Positions 58,917 through 64,000 of a DNA stretch of 64,000 nt are shown here, in pieces. This DNA comes from Marchantia polymorpha subsp. ruderalis. Taxonomy: Eukaryota; Streptophyta; Marchantiopsida; Marchantiales; Marchantiaceae. Position numbers and translations under genes: made by a program. The stretch's first letter is position 1. Each line of letters opens with the position of its first letter. The notes under the pieces were generated by a model, which saw only the letters and a list, made by a program, of their open reading frames with translations, was not told where the DNA came from and searched no databases. The stretch covers positions 2,830,001-2,894,000 of the forward strand of contig AP031354.1 in assembly GCA_037833965.1 (NCBI GenBank). The letters are read 5' to 3'.

Positions 58917-60751
58917 ATTAGATGTGGAGTTGAGGTGTCGAGCTCCCGTCCATGGCGAAGGCTTTGCAGCCGATTAACTTATGGTAGAATATTCTGTTGC
59001 AGTTCTTGAGTTTAATTTACATATGATTCACTTTGTGATAGCTTGGAGTCATGATTTGATGATTATGAAGGGGGTACATATATTTGAGACTGGCGGCATC
59101 CTTTCCCTCTCATTTCGACTTTACCTCAAGTTTTCCGAACCATATGCGTCTAGCAGTTGGATGTATGTTCCGCTGCTGAAGGACGACAATATCCACAAAC
59201 GTCTAGTTTGATGATTTGTTCAAACTCACACGACGAGTGTTACGATGTAATATGTTGAGTGATGATTACTATCAATTGGTCTTCGCTGATTTTCTTTCTT
59301 GGTCAAGTTCCACTTCCGATCTAGAGTCTCAGGCCCCAGGAAAGATATACGTGAAAGATTCTCCTTGTTTAGCTTACTTTCCATGTTTCATCTGTTATAT
59401 GTGCTCCTCGATAAGACTACAGCTCTGATCATTCTAAGTCCTTTATCTACCTCAGTGCATGGTCGAACATAGGTAGAATAAGTTCTGTATGTGGACGACT
59501 AGTCACGATATCGGAATAGAGGCTATTCTTGTGAATTGAGGAGGTTTTCCACAAAGGAAAGGTGTGTTGGGAACGACTTCTCATCATCCTGACAGTTCCG
59601 AATGAGGGAATGGAGTTGATACTCCACAACTCCATTTCCATGTGAAGACTAATAAAAGGATCGAGATCACACACTAAATTATTTGCTCAGAGCGATCCTT
59701 CTAAATCATCGGTGAGACAGTTGGCTTGCAATGCATGGGTGCATCTCCAACGCAACTCAACGCTTATCTCCGCTCATTGCGATTTCTGTATTTCGAGAAT
59801 GATATGCTCTACAAGGTCGAGAATGCTCTGGGGTCCCCAATACCACGTAGAAATCAAGAATGAATAAAACTTTCCCTGGTTAAGGAAAGACAACAAAATG
59901 GCATGCATGATGCGGAATAAATCTGCTATAAGTATATGAAGTGGACAAATAGAATACTTTGGCTGGTTCAATCCAATGAGAGTTGGCAAATATTGACTGC
60001 GACCATGAAGCAATGTACTGCTTAATGCACGTCTCAGATTTGTTCCATGGGGAACAAGATTGTACAGAGTGCGAGGTATGTAAGAAACTCGAGCTCAGTG
60101 ATTTTGATACGGGACGTGTGATGCGGGTGCTCCACTTCTTCACTTAGAAGTACTGAAGGCTGTAATTGTGGTAAAGGTTTCACTCATGCGGACCAAGAAG
60201 GCACAGAGAGTGAGGGGAATGCATGAAACTGGAGATCAGTTGATTGAATTTACTTCCGGAGTAATAGTGATGCTCCAATTCTGCACTTTTAAAAAAAAGT
60301 ATTGAGTATACCCATCGTACGTCATTGACTCGTGATGAAATGAAGAGTTAGGGAACACGCAGGAATTCAGTCAAGATTTTAGAGAGTAGGATATTTGTCG
60401 GTCGTGTGCGTGGCATATGACAAGACAGTCCTCTTTCAAATTTTTTTTTTTCCCTTTTAAAAATCCCGCAAATTAGAAAGGAAGTGCCATTGTAAATACC
60501 TCACGATAGTGACGAAGTCCAGCCTCCAACAAGTGGAAACAAATAAAATGAGAAAAGTTCACGGAGACGCAATAGTGCGCTCGCCTTAAGAGCGGAGAGT
60601 CAAACCCCAAGTAGAATGTCGCAGGACAACGTTTATCCAGTTGGAATGAGGACACTCAGATAAGCAAGATTTCATGAGAGAAAAATGCGATAGCATGAGA
60701 TCACAAAAAACCTGTCTCATCTACTGCGGCTGCCGATATCTTTACTTGACC
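58917..60751. other. Unassigned DNA; weak retroelement traces
   Basis: At about 59720-60130 the plus strand has segments such as YLRSLRFLYFENDMLYKV and DCTECEVCKKLE that faintly resemble the spacer and zinc-binding part of gypsy integrases. This is not firm. Nothing else is recognised. Confidence 0.3.
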
Positions 60752-60901
60752 CGAGAGCATCATTGTGCAAAACAGTTCCAACGAGGGATAAAACATAGGA
60801 TTTCGAGCTTTGAACTCGACGTGAATCGAGAGCATCATTGTGCAAAACAGTTCCAACGAGGGATAAAACATATGATTTCGAGCTTTGAACTCGACGTGAA
60901 T
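60752..60901 (-). repeat. 75-bp tandem duplication of tRNA-Trp 3' end and trailer
   Basis: 60752-60826 and 60827-60901 are identical except for one base (CATAGGATT versus CATATGATT). The right copy includes the last 16 bases of tRNA-Trp; the left copy repeats these after the trailer. Each trailer holds a TGTTTTATCC run that could serve as a Pol III terminator on the minus strand. Confidence 0.93.
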
Positions 60902-60957
60902 CGAACACGCAACCTTCTGATCTGGAGTCAGACGCGCTACCATTGCGCCACGAATCC
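60886..60957 (-). tRNA. tRNA-Trp (CCA)
   Basis: 72 nt on the minus strand, no intron. The acceptor pairs GGATTCG with CGAGTTC, including a T-A pair at 5-68 where plant tRNA-Trp usually has C-G, a compensated change. The D arm is TGGCGCAATGGTAGCG; the anticodon arm CTGACTCCAGATCAG has CCA; the T arm is GCGTGTTCGATTCACG. It is a complete cloverleaf. Its 3' end is duplicated with the trailer on the downstream side. It supplies Trp for cytosolic translation. Confidence 0.95.
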
Positions 60958-62158
60958 TCGGATGTATGTTATCAAGTTAGAAATGGCTATATTATCTGTT
61001 AGATCACATAAAGGAGAACATGCTGTCAATCCCTTTTTCAATAATTTTTTCCTATATTTTCTTTTCTGATATATTTAGATTTATGTAATATATATTAAAT
61101 GTGATGAAGCACATTGAATAGATTTTAGACGTTGTCTCCTGTTTCGATAGTTGGCCACACCAAGTCTATCCACAAAAGTATGTGTAGTCTCTATCCACAC
61201 ATGGAGAGCGAAGTGTTTGAAATTCGATTATACTATATAACGCTCTGGATCTTCGAACATATCAGATACCGTATTGCCTACACTCGCTTTACGAAATATT
61301 GTAGTAGCGTGATTTTCCCATTTTCCAAGTAGTGTATATGTCTACTATTTAAATTAATTTTTACAAAATTTGTTTTTTCTATTGTACAGTATTATACCTG
61401 GACTGTGAATGTAGTAAGCATTAGGCTCATAAAATAAGACTATTTAAATTACATCAACAACGCAGTCACTGCATTGATATAGAATTGTGGGGTGATAGAA
61501 GTTTGATACTGGACACGTTTAAGCGATACTTCCATTTAATTTCAATCGTCACTCTTAAATAAACGTGATCTATATTTCGCCTACATTTGAAATTCACCCC
61601 AAACTACTGCATGTGAGTATTTCTGGATGTTGAAGAAGTACCGCTTTCCCTTTTTTAGAAAACAGACTCACCTCGTCCTCACTCGTACACGACGAGGAGA
61701 GATGAAAAAGAATTGTGCAAATTCAGTAAAACAACTGAATATTCACTGAATAGGAATAACGACCTGAGTTACTCGAAAGGATCACAATCTAAAGTAGACG
61801 AAATCATGGTCAGACATCCTGTGATTTTACAGCCAGTCAAATGAGCTAACTACCTACTCTTCGTCTCACAGGTACTACGTCCAGGGGGGCCTATTTGACT
61901 CCTAGACGCAAAAATGGGTAAACATAGTGTTTTTATCACTTGATTTTGGACTCCACGTTTCATTCAGTCTAAGGGATCAAAATAAGGTAAAGCTTCAAGA
62001 TACGTTTTATACTCAATTCATTTTTCAGCATACCGTTATACAAATGTGTTTTCCCGGTCCAAGTTACTTCCTCACCAATACACTCCGAGCCAAATAGCAA
62101 TTGATATATTAGATCATTGCTCGAAAATTGTGACTTCCACAATTTCAAAATTAAAAAT
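60958..62158. other. Spacer between tRNA genes
   Basis: AT-rich, no gene recognised. Confidence 0.4.
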
Positions 62159-62230
62159 TGTGGCTGCTGGGATTCGAGCCCAGGTCTCCACGGCCACAAC
62201 GTGGAATTCTTACCACTAAACTACAGCCAC
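62159..62230 (-). tRNA. tRNA-His (GTG)
   Basis: 72 nt on the minus strand, no intron. The acceptor GTGGCTG pairs perfectly with CAGCCAC. The D arm is TAGTTTAGTGGTAAGA; the anticodon arm CCACGTTGTGGCCGTGG has GTG; the T arm is TGGGCTCGAATCCCA. As in other eukaryotes the extra 5' G would be added after transcription. It matches plant nuclear tRNA-His in style. A tract TTTTTAATTTTG follows on the minus strand, suitable for Pol III termination. Confidence 0.96.
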
Positions 62231-62659
62231 TTGATGAGCACTGAAAGTAATTATCATAATATAATTATATTTTCCTATCAAAAGTTGACCTGTCATCTCA
62301 CTAGCATCACTCTCCTCCTTTGAAGGCATTCAATGCAATTAAATAATAAATTTTCACTTTCATCTTGAAGTTGATTCATTCTCTCTGCAAGATAGAAATC
62401 TTGTAACATGCATCGGACTGCATATCCCCTTTGGTGTCGATGACACAACCCACTGCAGCAGAGGGTCTGGGCTCCTGGACTTACTCCGTGGTTTGTGCGG
62501 AGAAAGGTTTTTGGATTTGCTTGAGGAATGATTGTCCCATTAATCCACCAGCAAATGAAAATGTTGCTGGAAGTAACCAACCTGTGAAGTTGTGGGTTTC
62601 GTTCTGCTTAACTGATTGGATCACATGAAAGGTCGAAATAGGTGATGGTTGCAGAGGTC
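62231..62659. other. 3' flank of the O-fucosyltransferase-like gene
   Basis: This probably contains its 3' UTR (transcribed leftward). Short frames here match nothing known. Confidence 0.4.
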
Positions 62660-64000
62660 TCAGTTCATCAGCCACGGCCAGTCTTCTGGGAGTTCTGCAT
62701 CCTCGTCTTCATCCACGACCAGCGATTCATCGATGCCAGTGTTGAGCAGGTCCTGAATGATGGTGTCTCCAGTCTGCTTCAGCGATTGAGTCTCCTCTTC
62801 TTCCTCGGCCGTCGCCATCGATTCACGGTCGAGCACACCCGCCGTTCCGTTTCGCTCGCCCGCACGGATGCGCTTGATCAACTCCCTGCCCTCATGAGCG
62901 CTTCTGATGAACTCGAACTGACCCTGCGCACACACACACGCGGACGGAACCTCGTAAAATTCCTTGGACTTCTCTCTCGGGTCCCCGATCATCCCTTCGT
63001 GGAAGATGCGCAGCTTGCTGGCGAACTGGTACCACCCGAGACTGCGTCTCGCCACATAAAGCAGCGCGAGCTTCTGTAAATTCGGACGGATCGTGCGCCG
63101 GTGCCCATCGAATCGTCGGTGGCCGGCGATGATCCTCGCCATGTCGCCGTTGTCGTTGGCCGCGAACGCATCGCTCTGATGGCAGATCGTGTAGTCGAGC
63201 GCCGCCAGCGTCGAAGGGTGGGCTCGGAATGGCGCCAGCTCTTGCTCTGCCGCCAGCGTGCTCCTGGTATAGTGATCGGGGAAGAGCTGCTTCAATGGCG
63301 CCAGGCTCTCGTCGCCTCCATAGACATCACCCATCACAATGTACAACACGACGTCCTCGCCGAATCCCATCGCCCGCAGCAGTAATCCGAGCTCCAATGG
63401 CGTCAGAGGGCATCGACCTTCGCGTCGCTCTTTGTGCGGATCTTTCTGAGGAAATTGCGAGTTGCGCCGCTTTCTGAACTGGCGCAGGTCGCGCCTCTCT
63501 CTGTCGCCGCCCCCGAAGTAGCAGCCCGACGACGAGAGCAGCTCCTCGTCGAATCGGATGTGCACGGCGACGTAGCGCTTGGATTTGTGCTTGTCCCGTA
63601 GCCTCTGGACCAGGCGCTGCCCCAATTCTCGAATTGGCGCTGCGAATTGCAGCGCCTTGTACATGGCGCGGCACCGGAGCTTCTGCTGGTCCGGGCCCAG
63701 ATTGTCCTGCAGCCGCGAATCGGTCTGCGAGCACCGCAAGACTTTCTTCGCCTGCAGCTCGTGCAGCAGCTTCACCTCGTACCAGACGGCCGTGGCCTTG
63801 CGCGGCGGCACGAACACGGCCGGGTCGTCGTCGCGCACATCGTCCGGCAGCTCCGCGAGCACGCGCACGTCCGACGCCAGCGTCGCTATGAAATGCTCCG
63901 CGTCGAACACTCCACTGAAATTCACTTTGGCGTGCTCGCCAGGCCTATTGGCCAGCGATGGCACGACCATCGTCACGTCCAGAATCCTGGCTATGGTGAC
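62660..64000 (-). CDS. Protein O-fucosyltransferase family (plant), 5' end beyond window
   Basis: Plant O-FucT-family proteins are Golgi type II membrane enzymes that move sugar from GDP-fucose or related donors to proteins or glycans. The open frame runs from the right edge to the TGA at 62660-62662, about 446 residues. The frame is open to the edge (VTIARILDVTMVVP), so the N-terminus with its membrane anchor lies outside. Family motifs in order: VAVHIRFDEELL with the conserved Arg, SSSGCYFGGGDRER, CPLTPLELGLLLRAMGF, GDVYGGDESLAPLK, LDYTICHQSDAF, NDNGDMARIIAGHRRF and GHRRTIRPN. The end EFYEVPSACVC is followed by a Glu-rich, then acidic tail (DEDEDAELPEDWPWLMN) longer than in many relatives. 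No intron is visible in this part. Substrate cannot be told from sequence. Confidence 0.92.
   Translation of the reverse strand, partial: VTIARILDVTMVVPSLANRPGEHAKVNFSGVFDAEHFIATLASDVRVLAELPDDVRDDDPAVFVPPRKATAVWYEVKLLHELQAKKVLRCSQTDSRLQDNLGPDQQKLRCRAMYKALQFAAPIRELGQRLVQRLRDKHKSKRYVAVHIRFDEELLSSSGCYFGGGDRERRDLRQFRKRRNSQFPQKDPHKERREGRCPLTPLELGLLLRAMGFGEDVVLYIVMGDVYGGDESLAPLKQLFPDHYTRSTLAAEQELAPFRAHPSTLAALDYTICHQSDAFAANDNGDMARIIAGHRRFDGHRRTIRPNLQKLALLYVARRSLGWYQFASKLRIFHEGMIGDPREKSKEFYEVPSACVCAQGQFEFIRSAHEGRELIKRIRAGERNGTAGVLDRESMATAEEEEETQSLKQTGDTIIQDLLNTGIDESLVVDEDEDAELPEDWPWLMN

Noticed and set aside
59720..60130. Ty3/gypsy integrase relic
   Set aside because: A CTECEVC-type segment and an FENDMLYKV segment are suggestive, but no continuous order of motifs could be read, so it is not called as a feature.
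60752..60901. CRISPR-like repeat
   Set aside because: Only two adjacent copies with no spacers, in a eukaryotic nuclear context; it is a tandem duplication.
63327..63891. Long GC-rich frames antisense or out of frame near the right edge
   Set aside because: Shadows of the O-fucosyltransferase-like coding sequence.
37540..63976. Host genes forming a functional cluster
   Set aside because: PPO, GPX, PAE and O-FucT are unrelated, far apart and separately promoted; nothing links them.

Overview
This is a stretch of land-plant nuclear DNA. Supporting signs are spliced genes with GT-AG introns, plant-type tRNA-Trp and tRNA-His genes, a plastid-targeted elongation factor P, a plant O-fucosyltransferase-family protein, a plant-type Cys glutathione peroxidase, a single-exon secreted polyphenol oxidase, and Ty1/copia, Ty3/gypsy and hAT relics. 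Gene islands look close to 50% GC and sit in very AT-rich spacers. The intronless PPO and the gene style suggest a bryophyte, perhaps a liverwort such as Marchantia. That is inference; no sequence here proves the species.

Layout. 1-8.3 kb: AT-rich DNA with a copia LTR end plus primer-binding site (1.3-1.64 kb), a GC-rich 0.3-kb tandem repeat (2.1-2.67 kb), a 245-bp tandem duplication (4.4-4.9 kb) and an unassigned gene-like stretch (5.8-6.5 kb). 8.35-10.36 kb: a complete seven-exon plastid EF-P gene on the minus strand. 11-15 kb: decayed copia and gypsy relics on the minus strand. 18.3 kb: a small ISG12/Ifi-6-16-like ORF. 19.7-22.6 kb: a dead hAT transposon with terminal repeats. 22.7-28.7 kb: a heavily decayed copia element (plus strand) interrupted by another copia LTR. 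29-37 kb: mostly unassigned, with organelle-like DNA, a MITE-like inverted repeat and a short-repeat array. 37.5-38.8 kb: polyphenol oxidase. 41.26-47.92 kb: a structurally complete but coding-dead copia element (minus strand) with two LTRs, primer-binding site and probable target-site duplication. 50.5-52.5 kb: six-exon glutathione peroxidase. 56.8-57.5 kb: single-exon 20S proteasome alpha-5. 60.9 and 62.2 kb: tRNA-Trp and tRNA-His (minus). 62.66 kb to the right edge: O-fucosyltransferase-like gene, cut by the window.

The host genes are unrelated housekeeping or stress genes (plastid translation, peroxide detoxification, protein turnover, phenol oxidation, glycosylation) and form no operon or cluster. 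The most unusual points are the ISG12-like ORF in a plant context, a PPO that lacks the usual thioether cysteine, a tRNA-Trp gene whose 3' end and trailer are tandemly duplicated, and several near-perfect short-loop palindromes scattered across the window. All coordinates, splice sites and similarities were worked out by eye.
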